NCBI GenBank assembly: GCA_034421575.1
Contig: DAOUKG010000057.1
Coordinates: 98,921-162,920 of the forward strand
DNA: 64,000 nt
DNA from: VXLM01 sp034421575
Lineage (GTDB): Bacteria; Chloroflexota; Dehalococcoidia; Lucifugimonadales; VXLM01
Direction of reading: 5' to 3'
Shown in pieces: positions 23,219-32,217 of this stretch. Position 1 is the first letter of the stretch, and every line of letters begins with the position of its first letter. Made by a program: the position numbers and the translations under genes. Under the pieces are notes generated by a model, which was not told where the DNA came from, did no database searches, and saw only the letters and a list, made by a program, of their open reading frames with translations.

Positions 23219-23827
23219 TCACGGCTGTATCACGTCGCCCTGAACCGTTGCGGTTCGGGCACGTTCCAAGACACTCTCCGGTATGCCACTTTCGCGGAGC
23301 AGGGCTTCAAGCCGCCGGAGAGCGGAGTGCAGGCGGGACTTCACGGTGCCTCGACGACAGTCGAGCACGACGGCCATCTCTGCCTCACCGAACCCGTGGT
23401 AGTACCGGAGCACGACGGCCGCTCTCTGCTTGGGACTGAGGGACTGAACCGCAGACCATATTGCGCTTCTGAATTCCGATTCCTCCGCGATGATGTCAGG
23501 GGGTGAGTCGGACGAAGGCAGGTCTGCGGCGGTCTCTTCCAGCGGCAGACTGCGGTGGTGACGTCGTCGCAGATCCTTGAGGCTTATGTTGACGACGATC
23601 CGGTACAGCCAGGGAGCGAAGGGCCGTTTTGGATCGAACCGTCTAATCGCGGTGAAGAGCTCCACGAAGACCTGCTGCGTGACGTCCTCCGCGAGGTGGT
23701 GGTTTCCGACGATTCCGTACGCGGTGCGCAGAACTCTTACCCGGTGAAGCTCGAAGAGAACTTCCAGCCCCGACAGGTCGCCGTCCCGACACCGAAGTAT
23801 GGCCTCACGCTCCCGTGGCTGCGTCAC
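23219..23827 (-). CDS. ECF-type RNA polymerase sigma factor
   Basis: Alternative sigma factor with only regions 2 and 4. Region 2 spans about residues 10-75: LFELHRVRVLRTAYGIVGNH, DVTQQVFVELF, FAPWLYRIVVN. Region 4 is at about 118-165: LSPKQRAAVVLRYYHGFGEA, then EMAVVLDCRRGTVKSRLHSA for -35 recognition. The linker is acidic (LPLEETAADLPSSDSPPDI). The GTG at 23827 has GGAGG 10 bases upstream; the GTG at 23839 is in frame but has no usable ribosome site. Co-transcribed with the anti-sigma-like gene. Regulon unknown. Confidence 0.92.
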   Translation of the reverse strand: MTQPREREAILRCRDGDLSGLEVLFELHRVRVLRTAYGIVGNHHLAEDVTQQVFVELFTAIRRFDPKRPFAPWLYRIVVNISLKDLRRRHHRSLPLEETAADLPSSDSPPDIIAEESEFRSAIWSAVQSLSPKQRAAVVLRYYHGFGEAEMAVVLDCRRGTVKSRLHSALRRLEALLRESGIPESVLERARTATVQGDVIQP

Positions 23828-23906
23828 ACGACGTTCCACCTCCGGCGCTGGATGTGATCCCCTTCATATAGTATTACCGCCAGGCAGCGGAAAGGTTCGT
23901 TTTGGC

Positions 23907-23936
23907 TTGTAGACCCCCCAGCCATAAGGCTATACT
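23907..23936 (+). promoter_or_regulatory. Predicted promoter of the DUF2442-HicB pair
   Basis: TTGTAG (23907-23912), 18-base spacer, TATACT (23931-23936), 45 bases before the GTG of the DUF2442 gene. No other -35/-10 pair of this quality is seen in the divergent spacer. Confidence 0.5.
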
Positions 23937-23981
23937 CGACCGAGAGTTATCGTTCTCTCGCTCATCCTGTGGAGTAACGTC

Positions 23982-24224
23982 GTGGTCAAGCTAATCGAAG
24001 CTGGGTACGTAAGGAACTACATCGTCCGGCTGCGGTTCGACGATGGCACGACGGGCGAGGTCGATTTGTCCGACCGGCTCTACGGCCCGGTCTTTCAGCC
24101 CCTCCAAGACTCGCAGTACTTCCAGACCTTTGAAGTGCACCCCGAACTCCACACCCTTGTTTGGCCTAACGGCGCCGACGTCGCGCCCGAGTTCCTACAT
24201 GACAGAGTCCGCGTACCGGTATAG
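23982..24224 (+). CDS. DUF2442 domain protein (antitoxin-associated)
   Basis: 80-residue DUF2442 protein: YIVRLRFDDGTTGEVDLSDR followed by LYGPVFQPLQDSQYFQTFEV and LVWPNGADVAPEFLHD. DUF2442 proteins usually accompany DUF4160 or similar toxins and are taken as antitoxins (known, mostly from context). Here no DUF4160 gene is present. The GTG at 23982 lies 8 bases behind GGAG. It precedes a HicB-type gene by 9 bp, so they are co-transcribed. Confidence 0.88.
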   Translation: MVKLIEAGYVRNYIVRLRFDDGTTGEVDLSDRLYGPVFQPLQDSQYFQTFEVHPELHTLVWPNGADVAPEFLHDRVRVPV

Positions 24225-24233
24225 GGAATTCCA

Positions 24234-24566
24234 ATGATGGAGTACAAAGGATACCGGGCGACAGTAACCTTCGAAGACGAGGCTGAAATCTTCCACGGCG
24301 AAGTTGTCGACACTCGCGATGTCATCACGTTCCAGGGAACTTCTGTCGAGCAGTTGAAAAGAGAGTTTCAGTTTTCCATAAATGACTATCTGGCCGTATG
24401 CGCAGAGAGAGGCCGCTCCCCCGACAAGCCGTTCTCAGGCAGGATCCCGTTGAGAGTCGCCTCGAGTGTGCACAGGGCGGCCACGGCGGCGGCGAAGGCT
24501 GAGGGCAAGAGTCTGAACGCGTGGATATCGGAGACGGTCGAGCGGGCGGCCAACCGGACCGTTTGA
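24234..24566 (+). CDS. hicB: HicB family antitoxin
   Basis: 110-residue HicB. The N-terminal degenerate RNase H-like domain reads YKGYRATVTFEDEAEIFHGE, then VVDTRDVITFQGTSVEQLKR. The C-terminal ribbon-helix-helix DNA-binding part is SGRIPLRVASSVHRAATAAA with GKSLNAWISETVERA. HicB normally neutralises the small HicA mRNA interferase and represses the operon. No HicA lies on either side; a DUF2442 gene occupies its place. Start ATG 24234 or the next codon, ATG 24237. Confidence 0.9.
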   Translation: MMEYKGYRATVTFEDEAEIFHGEVVDTRDVITFQGTSVEQLKREFQFSINDYLAVCAERGRSPDKPFSGRIPLRVASSVHRAATAAAKAEGKSLNAWISETVERAANRTV

Positions 24567-24790
24567 CCAGCGCCTCTCCAAAGTCCGTTCGTGCTGAGCC
24601 TGTCGAAGTATGAACGGACGACCCTTCGACAGGCTTTCACGTAACTGCTCTCGCCTACGTCGGGGCATAACCCTCACCCTAGCCCTCTCCCACGACGGTA
24701 GAGGGGATAAGAGGGCCTTCGACAAGCTCAGGGCGAACGGGCGTGACAGGCTCAGGGTGAGCGAAAAGGACAGTTCACTTGCGGCTTTGG
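24567..24790. repeat. Repeat-filled spacer before the YceI gene
   Basis: No gene seen. 24577-24640 is an inverted near-copy of 1896-1955 (CCAAAGTCCGTTCGTGCTGA and on). Then come GGCTTTCACGTAACTGCTC (also at 27880 and 63787), a CCCTCACCC palindrome (24671-24708), and two TTCGACA/CTCAGGG repeats (24718-24770). An antisense ORF across this region is a shadow. Confidence 0.75.
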
Positions 24791-24882
24791 AAAGGTCTTG
24801 TCGTTTGACGGGATTTGGGGTTCCGACGCCGGGGATGTAGTACACTTCAACTATCACGGCAGTGTTACGGAGTTGGCCCCTC

Positions 24883-25623
24883 ATGAAGAGAATCTCTACG
24901 GTACTGATAGCGGGAATTATTTTGTCCATTTCTCTCGCCTCATGCGGTGGGTCGGAGGCTGAGGAGACCTCGCCGCCTCCACCTCCGCCACCTCCTGCAG
25001 CACAACCGACATCCGCCCCCGCCCCAACTTCCACACCCATTGCCGAAGCGGAAGAGCCTTCTGGCTCCGAGGCGGCTGACGGGGCAACGGTCATCACCAT
25101 TACCGACGACTCCGAGGCGGTGTATCGCATCAACGAGCAGCTTGCGCGGCGCGACCTTCCGAACGACGCGGTAGGCACGACGAGCGACATCGAGGGGCAG
25201 ATCGTGTTCTCCGAGGACGGCACGGTCGACGCCGAGCGCTCCAAGATTACGGTGGGCGTCCGATCCCTGAAAAGTGACTCGGACAGGCGCGACTCGTACA
25301 TCCAGAGGAACTCGCTCGAATCGAACCAGTACCCGGAAGTCACGATCGCCGTGACGGAAATACGTGGTCTCTCGTGGCCGTTGCCGACGAGCGGCGAGGC
25401 GACGTTTGAGATGGTGGGCGACCTGACGATTCGCGATCAGACTGACACGGTCACGTGGGAGACGACGGCGACGTTCACCGAGGGCGGAGTCGAGGGCTTA
25501 GCCAAGACCGTGGTCACCTTCGAGCAGTATGGGATGACCAAGCCTCGCGTCGCCATCGTCCTGAGCGTGGTGGACGAGATTCGCCTCGAAATCAGCTTCG
25601 TGGCGACCGTCTCAGGCGGGTGA
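24883..25623 (+). CDS. YceI-like lipoprotein
   Basis: 246-residue secreted lipoprotein. Signal peptide MKRISTVLIAGIILSISLAS with lipobox LASC (Cys at 21). A Pro/Ala/Thr-rich linker follows (about residues 30-60), then a YceI-type beta-barrel (residues 66-246) that in relatives binds isoprenoid or amphiphilic molecules. Family-like stretches: YRINEQLARRDLPNDAVGTT, DAERSKITVGVRSLKSDSDR, FEMVGDLTIRDQTDTVTWE. I start at ATG 24883, not at an earlier in-frame codon, because it opens the signal peptide. Monocistronic. Confidence 0.88.
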   Translation: MKRISTVLIAGIILSISLASCGGSEAEETSPPPPPPPPAAQPTSAPAPTSTPIAEAEEPSGSEAADGATVITITDDSEAVYRINEQLARRDLPNDAVGTTSDIEGQIVFSEDGTVDAERSKITVGVRSLKSDSDRRDSYIQRNSLESNQYPEVTIAVTEIRGLSWPLPTSGEATFEMVGDLTIRDQTDTVTWETTATFTEGGVEGLAKTVVTFEQYGMTKPRVAIVLSVVDEIRLEISFVATVSGG

Positions 25624-25667
25624 ATGTCCTGAGAGACGAGTCGGCTGGAGATTCACACCCCGCTTCC

Positions 25668-25796
25668 TAATATCAATTCACTTTGATGGGGGGTGTTCTC
25701 GCCTGACCGGATTATCTGGATTCCTGCCTTCGCAGGAATGACGGATTGGGATACTGTGTCACGGGGATTGCGGTGTATTCAAGATGAATTGGTATA
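25668..25796 (+). mobile_element. TAATACCAATT element, copy C (129 bp)
   Basis: Starts TAATATCAATTCA and ends TGAATTGGTATA. The core hairpin is TGGATTCCTGCCTTCGCAGG followed by AATGACGG, with paired changes on both arms that keep the stem. Same orientation as copy D. It ends 14 bases before the LLM oxidoreductase ATG, so it forms most of that gene's leader. Confidence 0.72.
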
Positions 25797-25809
25797 ACTT
25801 GGAGGACTC

Positions 25810-26628
25810 ATGCACATCGGTCTCAGCACGATTCTGACGGCAGAGTCCATCGACGTTGCCGACCTTGCGCCGAGGGCAGAGGAGCTTGGCTTCGAGTCGA
25901 TCTGGACGCCTGAGCAGCCCACGCTGCCCGTCGTGACCGAAACGGAGATTCCGCGTGAGTGGGGCGACATCACCGACCCGTTCGTCCTTCTCAGCCGCGC
26001 TGCGGCGGTTACCTCCACGATAAAGTTGGGGACTGCGGTCTGCGTCGTCACCGAACGTCACCCCGTGTCCCTCGCGAAGACGGTTGCGACGCTCGATATG
26101 TACAGCTCGGGCCGCTTCCTGTTCGGGATCGGCACCGGCTCGATACGCGAGCAGGCGGAGATATTCGGAACGGACTTCGATCACCGGTGGACACAGGCCC
26201 GCGAAGGCGTCTTGGCGATGAAGGAGCTTTGGACGAAGGAGCAGAGCGAATACCACGGCAAGTACTATGACTTCCCACCGGTCTACTGCTATCCGAAGCC
26301 CAGTCGGAAGCCGCACCCACCCATCCTCCTCGGCAGCCACGTTCCCCAGGTCTTCAGGCGCATTGTCGATTACGCCGACGGCTGGCTGCCCTTGGAAGCC
26401 TCGCCCGAACGGATCGCCGAGGCCCGCGCGAAGCTTAACTCCCTTGCGGAGGCCAAGGGCCGTGACCCGAGCTCGATTGACATCACGGCGTTCGGGGTGC
26501 CCGAAGACCGCGACGCCATTAAGCAGTACGAACGGGCAGGGGCCGACCGGGTCGTCTTCGGACTCCCGACGGCGGGCCATGCCGAGAGCCTCGCGGAGCT
26601 CGACCGCATAGCTTTAGCGGTTCTATGA
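25810..26628 (+). CDS. LLM-class F420-dependent oxidoreductase
   Basis: 272-residue luciferase-like TIM barrel, best matching the TIGR03619 F420-dependent group. Signs: GLSTILTAESIDVADLAPRA at the N-terminus, ELGFESIWTPEQ, KLGTAVCVVTERHPVSLAKT, and the family signature SGRFLFGIGTGSIREQAEIF at about residue 98. Near residue 178 follows HPPILLGSHVPQVFRRIVDY. Substrate unknown. The ATG at 25810 has TTGGAGGA upstream, just behind a TAATACC element. It implies the host makes F420, though no cofactor genes are in the window. Confidence 0.88.
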   Translation: MHIGLSTILTAESIDVADLAPRAEELGFESIWTPEQPTLPVVTETEIPREWGDITDPFVLLSRAAAVTSTIKLGTAVCVVTERHPVSLAKTVATLDMYSSGRFLFGIGTGSIREQAEIFGTDFDHRWTQAREGVLAMKELWTKEQSEYHGKYYDFPPVYCYPKPSRKPHPPILLGSHVPQVFRRIVDYADGWLPLEASPERIAEARAKLNSLAEAKGRDPSSIDITAFGVPEDRDAIKQYERAGADRVVFGLPTAGHAESLAELDRIALAVL

Positions 26629-26696
26629 GGTGGCGCATGTTACGGTCAGGTTGTGTTGACATTCTTGAATTTCTCATTGCTATCCCCGATCAAGCC

Positions 26697-26832
26697 GTCA
26701 TTCCCGCGAAAGGCATGTCCCGTGCCACGACACGGGAACGTCACCCAGTACCACGATACGGGGCGGGAATCGCTTCCTCATAGAGAGTATATGTGTACCC
26801 GACTCTGGGTTCCCGCTCTCGCGGGAATGACG
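26697..26832. repeat. GTCATTCCCGCG inverted pair with insertion
   Basis: Same element as 20826-20912 (shared spacer TTCCTCATAGA, terminal hairpins), but the left hairpin loop is split between CCCGCGAAA and GCGGGAATC by about 52 bases (26713-26763) that contain two further small hairpins, CCCGTG-CCACGA-CACGGG and CAGTACCACGATACGGGG. Confidence 0.75.
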
Positions 26833-26898
26833 GGAAGCGTATCGCAAACATGCTGATACCGTGATAACCTCTGAATACTTCTTTGGCAGAGTAACAGC

Positions 26899-27840
26899 AT
26901 GATTTTGGTAACAGGCGCGACGGGGTTTGTGGGGCGAAGGGTCGTCGAACGGCTTGTCTCCGACAGGCACAACGTTCGCGCCCTGACGCGGGGCGGAGCG
27001 GCGGCAATGCTGCCGTGGGGCGTGAAGATGGCCACCGGGGATGTCCTCGACCCAAAGTCGCTCAGGCAGGCCATGGTCGGGGTCGACGCCGTGATTCATC
27101 TCGTGGCCGTAATCCGCGAGTCCGGCGACCGGACCTTTCAGCGCGTCAACTACGAGGGCACGAAGAATGTCCTCGAAGCCGCGGACAATGCCGACGTGCC
27201 CCGGATCATCTGCGCAAGCACGGTGGGCTCCAGTTCCGATCCCGACGTTCCGTACCTCTATTCGCGCTGGATGGGGGAAGAGGAGATCGCACGCAGCGAC
27301 CTGGACTACACCATCGTCCGTTTCACCGTCGGTTTCGGCGCAGGCGACGAGTTTGTGAACCGGCTCGCGGCGCTCGTCAAGATGTCACCCCTGACGCCGG
27401 TTGCGGGCGACGGCACGGCGGTGTTCCAGCCCATCTACGTCGATGACGTGGCGCGCTGCATCGTGGAGAGCCTCAAGCGCGTCGACCTGGAAAGGAAGAC
27501 TGTGGACATCGGCGGTCCGGACTACTTCACATACGACGAACTCATTGATCTCGTGGCGGAGACGCTTGACGTGAAGGTAAAGAAGGTCCACGTCCCGACC
27601 TCCGTCATGACACCCGCGGCAACCGTGATGGAGTCCCTGACACCGAACTCGCCCATAACGCGGGAGCAACTCAAGATGATCGCGGTCGGTGAGAACACCA
27701 CCCTTGATTCGGTCGAAAAGAGCTTCGGGTTCAGCCCGCTTCCCATACGAGACAACATCGACTACATCAAGAAGATCAGCATCGGCGACGCCATGCGCAT
27801 GAACCTGGGCTACATGCCGACGCACATCCGCGACCACTAG
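26899..27840 (+). CDS. NDUFA9-like NAD(P)-binding SDR protein
   Basis: 313-residue atypical short-chain dehydrogenase related to complex I subunit NDUFA9 and to epimerase-like NAD(P)-binding proteins. Nucleotide-binding ILVTGATGFVGRRVVERL at the start, then GDVLDPKSLRQAMVGVDAVI, INYEGT-like VNYEGTKNVLEAA and YVDDVARCI. The active-site Tyr-x-x-x-Lys is replaced (YSRWMGEEEI), so it may bind and not turn over a substrate. No complex I genes lie nearby. ATG 26899; single gene. Confidence 0.83.
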   Translation: MILVTGATGFVGRRVVERLVSDRHNVRALTRGGAAAMLPWGVKMATGDVLDPKSLRQAMVGVDAVIHLVAVIRESGDRTFQRVNYEGTKNVLEAADNADVPRIICASTVGSSSDPDVPYLYSRWMGEEEIARSDLDYTIVRFTVGFGAGDEFVNRLAALVKMSPLTPVAGDGTAVFQPIYVDDVARCIVESLKRVDLERKTVDIGGPDYFTYDELIDLVAETLDVKVKKVHVPTSVMTPAATVMESLTPNSPITREQLKMIAVGENTTLDSVEKSFGFSPLPIRDNIDYIKKISIGDAMRMNLGYMPTHIRDH

Positions 27841-28080
27841 GTTCGCCCTGTGAACGGCGAGACCGCCCTCCGACAGGCTTTCAAGTAACTGCTCAGGACA
27901 GGATGAAGATTCACTGCAGAGAACACAGAGAGCGCAGAGGGGGGAGAAAAGGCGGACTGATAGGCAGTTGCTGACACCTCTGCATGGCCCCGTTCGGCCG
28001 GAGCTTGTCGAAGGGCGCGTGGGGCGTAACGCTGCTCAGGGTGAACGGGGTACAGTTCGGGCACTCTCCAAGTAAGCCCT
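27841..28080. repeat. Repeat-filled spacer before folC
   Basis: No gene seen. Contains GGCTTTCAAGTAACTGCTCA, a CACTGCAGAGAACACAGAG unit with GGCAGTTGCTGACACCTC (compare 62211-62240 and 63689-63760), and TTCGACA/CTCAGGGTGAACGGGG repeats near 28008-28050. Confidence 0.7.
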
Positions 28081-28150
28081 TGCCAAGCGACGTTTTTCTC
28101 TCTGCCCCGTCTGTGCGATACTCTTCTCATCTTCGCACCAGGGTTTGCTA

Positions 28151-29554
28151 GTGAGCGTCGCCCCCCCAAGCACCAATAAGCTCGACTATTCGGCTGCAGT
28201 GCGGCGGGCCATGGGCCTTGCCGATTTCGAGCGCGGGACGCACAGTCCCGGTCACTCGACATTCCACCTTGAGCGCATATCGCGGCTACTTGAACGGCTT
28301 GGTAATCCTCACTTAGCCGTTCCTACCGTCCACGTCGCGGGCACCAAGGGCAAGGGCAGCACGGCGGCGATGGTCACGTCCATCCTGTCGGCGGCAGGGC
28401 GCCGCGTGGGACTGTACACGTCGCCGTCCCTCCACACCGTCACGGAGCGTGTCCGCATGGGAATGGAGCCGATAGACCGGGAAGACTTCGCCAGCCTCGT
28501 TGAACGGATGTGGCCGGAAGTCGAGTGGGTGGGCGAGCACGGCGGATACGGGCCGCTCATGTACTTCGAGTTCCTGACGGCCCTTGCGTTCCTGCACTTC
28601 AGTGAGACGGAGTGCGACTTTCAGGTCATCGAGGTCGGCCTCGGCGGGCGTCTCGACGCGACGAACGTCGTGCAACCGGCCGTCTCGGTCATCACCTCGA
28701 TCAGCCTCGATCACACGAGCGTACTCGGCGACACGCTTCCTCTGATCGCCTCGGAGAAAGCCGGCATCATCAAGGACGGCGTTCCGGTCGTCGTCGCTCC
28801 GCAGGACGATGAGGCGATGGACACGATAGTGCAGACCGCAAAGGAACACGGTTCGCCCATCGTCGACGTTGAGAGTAACCTATCGTGGCAGTCTCATACC
28901 GCTGACCTCGACGGACAAACCTTCACTGTGCATGGCCTGAGAGACTCATACGAGGTCACCCTCCCGCTAGTCGGCGAGCACCAGCAGGAGAATGCGGCAA
29001 CGGCCATCGGGGCGGCGGAGACCTTGAACGACGGAGGGTATCCGCTTTCCAAGGCGGACATCCTCAATGGTCTTCGTAATGTAAGTTGGCCCGGAAGGTT
29101 CCAGGTGCTCAGGCGCGAGAAGCCGCTGGTCATCGCGGACGGCGCTCACAACCCGTACTCGATGCGCCGCCTGGTCGAGGCCCTTGTAAAGCACGTAGAC
29201 TGCGAGCACCTATTCGTCGTGTTCGGAGCAGTCAGCGGTCACAGCGCTCTTGGTATGCTTGAGGAGCTGGCGGCGCTCGACCCGACGGTGATAGCGGTCC
29301 GGTCACGGCATCCCAAGGCCGCATCGGTCGAGGAGATAGCGGAGGCTGCTCAAGTCGCGGGCGTGTCGATGGCAATGGAGCACGGAGGCGTCGGAATCGC
29401 GACGCGACGCGCCCTCTCTCTCGCCACGAACGAAGACGCCGTCATAGGCGCCGGATCGCTATCCGTCGTTGGTGAGATGATAGAGGAGTTGGAGGGTATG
29501 ACACCGGAGTTGTACCCTTACCTGAAGGGAGTGAAGAGGCGCAATGAGCGATAG
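28151..29554 (+). CDS. folC: Folylpolyglutamate/dihydrofolate synthase
   Basis: Adds glutamate to dihydropteroate and to folates. It is a Mur-ligase-type enzyme of 467 residues. ATP loop VAGTKGKGSTAAMVTSIL (about residue 59), GLYTSPSLHTVTERVRM, ITSISLDHTSVLGDTL, IASEKAGIIKDGVPVV with the carbamylated-Lys region, and DGAHNPYSMRRLVEAL in the C-terminal domain. GTG at 28151 has AGGG 7 bases upstream; the TTG at 28145 is in frame. The end overlaps fabF by 11 bp, so they are translationally coupled. Confidence 0.93.
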   Translation: MSVAPPSTNKLDYSAAVRRAMGLADFERGTHSPGHSTFHLERISRLLERLGNPHLAVPTVHVAGTKGKGSTAAMVTSILSAAGRRVGLYTSPSLHTVTERVRMGMEPIDREDFASLVERMWPEVEWVGEHGGYGPLMYFEFLTALAFLHFSETECDFQVIEVGLGGRLDATNVVQPAVSVITSISLDHTSVLGDTLPLIASEKAGIIKDGVPVVVAPQDDEAMDTIVQTAKEHGSPIVDVESNLSWQSHTADLDGQTFTVHGLRDSYEVTLPLVGEHQQENAATAIGAAETLNDGGYPLSKADILNGLRNVSWPGRFQVLRREKPLVIADGAHNPYSMRRLVEALVKHVDCEHLFVVFGAVSGHSALGMLEELAALDPTVIAVRSRHPKAASVEEIAEAAQVAGVSMAMEHGGVGIATRRALSLATNEDAVIGAGSLSVVGEMIEELEGMTPELYPYLKGVKRRNER

Positions 29555-30803
29555 GGGTAACGGAAGAACGCGGGTCGTCGTAACCGGCATGGGGGTAGTC
29601 AGCCCCGTTGGATCCTCGGTCGACGAATTCTGGAGCAACCTGGTGCAGGGCAGGTCGGGCATCGGGCCGATCACGCAGGCGGACACGTCCGACTTTCCGA
29701 GCAACCTCGCCGGTGAGGTGTCGGACTTCGATCCGACGCAGTACCTCGACCGGAGAGACGCAAGGCGCATGGCGCGGTTCTCGCAGCTTGCCGTGGCGGC
29801 GGCGGGAATGGCCATCGAAGACGCGGGCATCGACCTGTCGAAGGAGGACGAGGACCGCGTCGGCATCGTCATGGGCAACGGCAACGGCGGATTCCCCACG
29901 ACCGAGGAGAACGCGAGGACCCTTGTGAGACGAGGCGGCATGAGGACAAGTCCGTTCTTCATTCCCATGATTCTTCCCAACATGGCCGCGGCCAACGTCA
30001 GCCGGGTGTACGGCATAAAGGGCTACACGTCCACGATCATCACCGCGTGCGCCGCGGGAACGCAGGGCGTCGGTGAGGCGGCGGAGGTGGTCAGGCGAGG
30101 CTCGGCGGATGTCGTGCTGGGCGGGGGTTGCGAGGCAGGTATCTGCGAGCTTGGCCTTGGGGGATTCAACACCATCCACGCTCTCTCCCGGTACAAGGGC
30201 GACCCGACGCTGGCGAGCCGCCCTTTCGACGCCGAGCGCGACGGGTTCGTCCCGGCGGAGGGGGCGGGCATACTCGTACTGGAGAGCCTCGAACACGCGC
30301 TCGACCGGGGCGCGAACATTCTCGCGGAGATCGTCGGGCAGGGAGTCTCGTCCGATGCGTTCCATGCCGTCCAGCCGGACGACAACGGCGACGGCGCGGC
30401 GCGGGCGATCAGGTTCGCCCTCAACGACGCCGGAATCACGCCGGATGAGGTTGATTACATCAACGCCCACGGAACGTCAACGCCGTTGAACGACCTCGCC
30501 GAAACGCGAGGCATCAAGCAGGCATTCGGCGATCAGGCCTACAAGGTCCCCATCAGCTCAACGAAGTCGATGATCGGCCATGCCCTCGGCGGCGCGGGAG
30601 CCATCGAGGCCGTCGCCGCGGTCGCGACCATCACCAACAACGAGATCCACCCTACCATCAACTACGAGCACCCCGACCCCGACTGCGATCTCGACTACGT
30701 TCCGAACACGTCTCGCAAGCAGCAGGTCGATACCGTCCTCTCGAACAGCTTCGGCTTCGGCGGGCAGAACGCCGTGCTCGTGCTGCGGCGGTTCGAGGAG
30801 TAG
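29544..30803 (+). CDS. fabF: Beta-ketoacyl-ACP synthase II
   Basis: Condensing enzyme of fatty acid elongation, 419 residues. Catalytic Cys169 in TACAAGTQGVGEA, His in NAHGTSTPLND, His in SMIGHALGGAG, and the end motif SNSFGFGGQNAVLVL. N-terminal VVVTGMGVVSPVG is typical. ATG 29544 overlaps folC. The last codons (GAGGAGTAG) provide the ribosome site of the DNA methyltransferase gene that begins 3 bp behind the stop. Confidence 0.94.
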   Translation: MSDRGNGRTRVVVTGMGVVSPVGSSVDEFWSNLVQGRSGIGPITQADTSDFPSNLAGEVSDFDPTQYLDRRDARRMARFSQLAVAAAGMAIEDAGIDLSKEDEDRVGIVMGNGNGGFPTTEENARTLVRRGGMRTSPFFIPMILPNMAAANVSRVYGIKGYTSTIITACAAGTQGVGEAAEVVRRGSADVVLGGGCEAGICELGLGGFNTIHALSRYKGDPTLASRPFDAERDGFVPAEGAGILVLESLEHALDRGANILAEIVGQGVSSDAFHAVQPDDNGDGAARAIRFALNDAGITPDEVDYINAHGTSTPLNDLAETRGIKQAFGDQAYKVPISSTKSMIGHALGGAGAIEAVAAVATITNNEIHPTINYEHPDPDCDLDYVPNTSRKQQVDTVLSNSFGFGGQNAVLVLRRFEE

Positions 30804-30806
30804 GCG

Positions 30807-32198
30807 GTGCGGGACAGCGGTGACATGACGCACTATCTCGACGCACAGAGTGGAGGTTCGCTACGGGACCAGCTACGGCTGTTTGCTTACGGCACGTCTT
30901 TGAAAACCGACACGCCTATTGCTATTCCGACACATCTCAACACGCGAGAACGCCTTGCTGCTCTCTTGGAAGGCGAGCTTGACTTTCACGGAGAGAGTAG
31001 CGCCTATGGCTCACACGCCCTGCACGCATTCGCCGCCAAATTTCCGCCTCAACTCCCTCGCGTCTTCATTCGAGGACTGACAAAGCCGGGAGACGCAGTT
31101 CTCGACCCCATGATGGGCTCCGGGACAACAATCGTGGAGGCGCTGGCTGAAGGACGCCAACCAATCGGGTTCGATATCGATCCGTTGTCAGTCCGCTTGG
31201 TGCATGCAAAGACTCTGCCGGTGGATATTCATGAAGTGAACGCCAAAGGTCGAGAGGTCTTAAACGAGGCCCTCAAGCACATGCGCGACATGAGTTTGCT
31301 TGACCGTAGGCTGGAGAGCTTTTTCGACGAGAATACGAAGAAATTCATCGACTACTGGTTTCTTCCTTCCACTCAACGTGAACTGATGGCTCTAGTTCTT
31401 GCAATTCAAAAGATTGATGACACCGTCCTTCGGCGTTTCCTGGAACTCACGTTTTCCAGCATCATCGTCACGAAGTCGGGTGGGGTGTCAATCGCGCGTG
31501 ACCTTGCGCATACGCGCCCTCATCGTGACGGAACGAAAGTGCCCAAGAACGCAATTGAGCAGTTCTCGATACGTCTTAGAAAGAACGCAATAAGCATGGC
31601 TCAATTGGACGGCGACATCGAACGACCATTAGTTTCTTTCGGTGACGCCAAACGCATGCCTCTTGCCTCCAATTCTATCGACCTGATCGTAACCTCCCCG
31701 CCTTACGCCAACGCCATCGACTACATGCGCGCTCACAAGTTCTCCCTCGTGTGGTTCCAAAAGTCAGTCGCGGAGTTGGGAGAGTTGCGCGCCGCGTACA
31801 TCGGGTCGGAACGGGTCGGGCGGAACGGATACGGCCAACTGCCCGAGACGGCGGACAGAATCGTCGCTACCATAGAAGCTCTCGACCGCTCAAAGGCGAG
31901 GATCTTGCGGAAGTACTTCCTGGAAATGTCGGACGCGCTATCGGAAATGCATCGAGTACTGAAGCGAAACGCAGCAGCAGTCGTGGTTGTCGGCACTTCC
32001 GTTATGCGCGGCACCAACGTGCAGACTCACAAATGTCTTGCCGACGTTGCCTCGCAACAAGGGTTTGAAGTTGTGGGTATTGGCCGCAGAGCACTGGATC
32101 GAAACCGACGAATGATGCCGGCCCGCTTCGGCAAGAGCCAAACTCTTATCGAACAAAGAATGCACGAAGAGTACGTCTTGGGGCTGCTCAAATCATAG
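30807..32198 (+). CDS. DNA methyltransferase (TSPPYANAIDY type)
   Basis: 463-residue DNA methyltransferase. Motif I DPMMGSGTT (residues 100-108) and motif IV TSPPYANAIDY (296-306), with RAHKFSLVWF right behind. Like the first methyltransferase it has a SPPY core, suggestive of N4-cytosine methylation, but the two proteins are otherwise different. The GTG at 30807 uses GAGGAG at the end of fabF, 6 bases upstream; ATG 30825 is in frame. Less GC-rich than fabF. Pairs with the 281-residue protein downstream. Confidence 0.88.
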   Translation: MRDSGDMTHYLDAQSGGSLRDQLRLFAYGTSLKTDTPIAIPTHLNTRERLAALLEGELDFHGESSAYGSHALHAFAAKFPPQLPRVFIRGLTKPGDAVLDPMMGSGTTIVEALAEGRQPIGFDIDPLSVRLVHAKTLPVDIHEVNAKGREVLNEALKHMRDMSLLDRRLESFFDENTKKFIDYWFLPSTQRELMALVLAIQKIDDTVLRRFLELTFSSIIVTKSGGVSIARDLAHTRPHRDGTKVPKNAIEQFSIRLRKNAISMAQLDGDIERPLVSFGDAKRMPLASNSIDLIVTSPPYANAIDYMRAHKFSLVWFQKSVAELGELRAAYIGSERVGRNGYGQLPETADRIVATIEALDRSKARILRKYFLEMSDALSEMHRVLKRNAAAVVVVGTSVMRGTNVQTHKCLADVASQQGFEVVGIGRRALDRNRRMMPARFGKSQTLIEQRMHEEYVLGLLKS

Positions 32199-32217
32199 CC
32201 CAACAGAGAGAGCTACT

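Noticed and set aside
24435..25343. 302-codon minus-strand ORF
   Set aside because: Runs through repeats and antisense to HicB and YceI genes; composition is that of a shadow frame.
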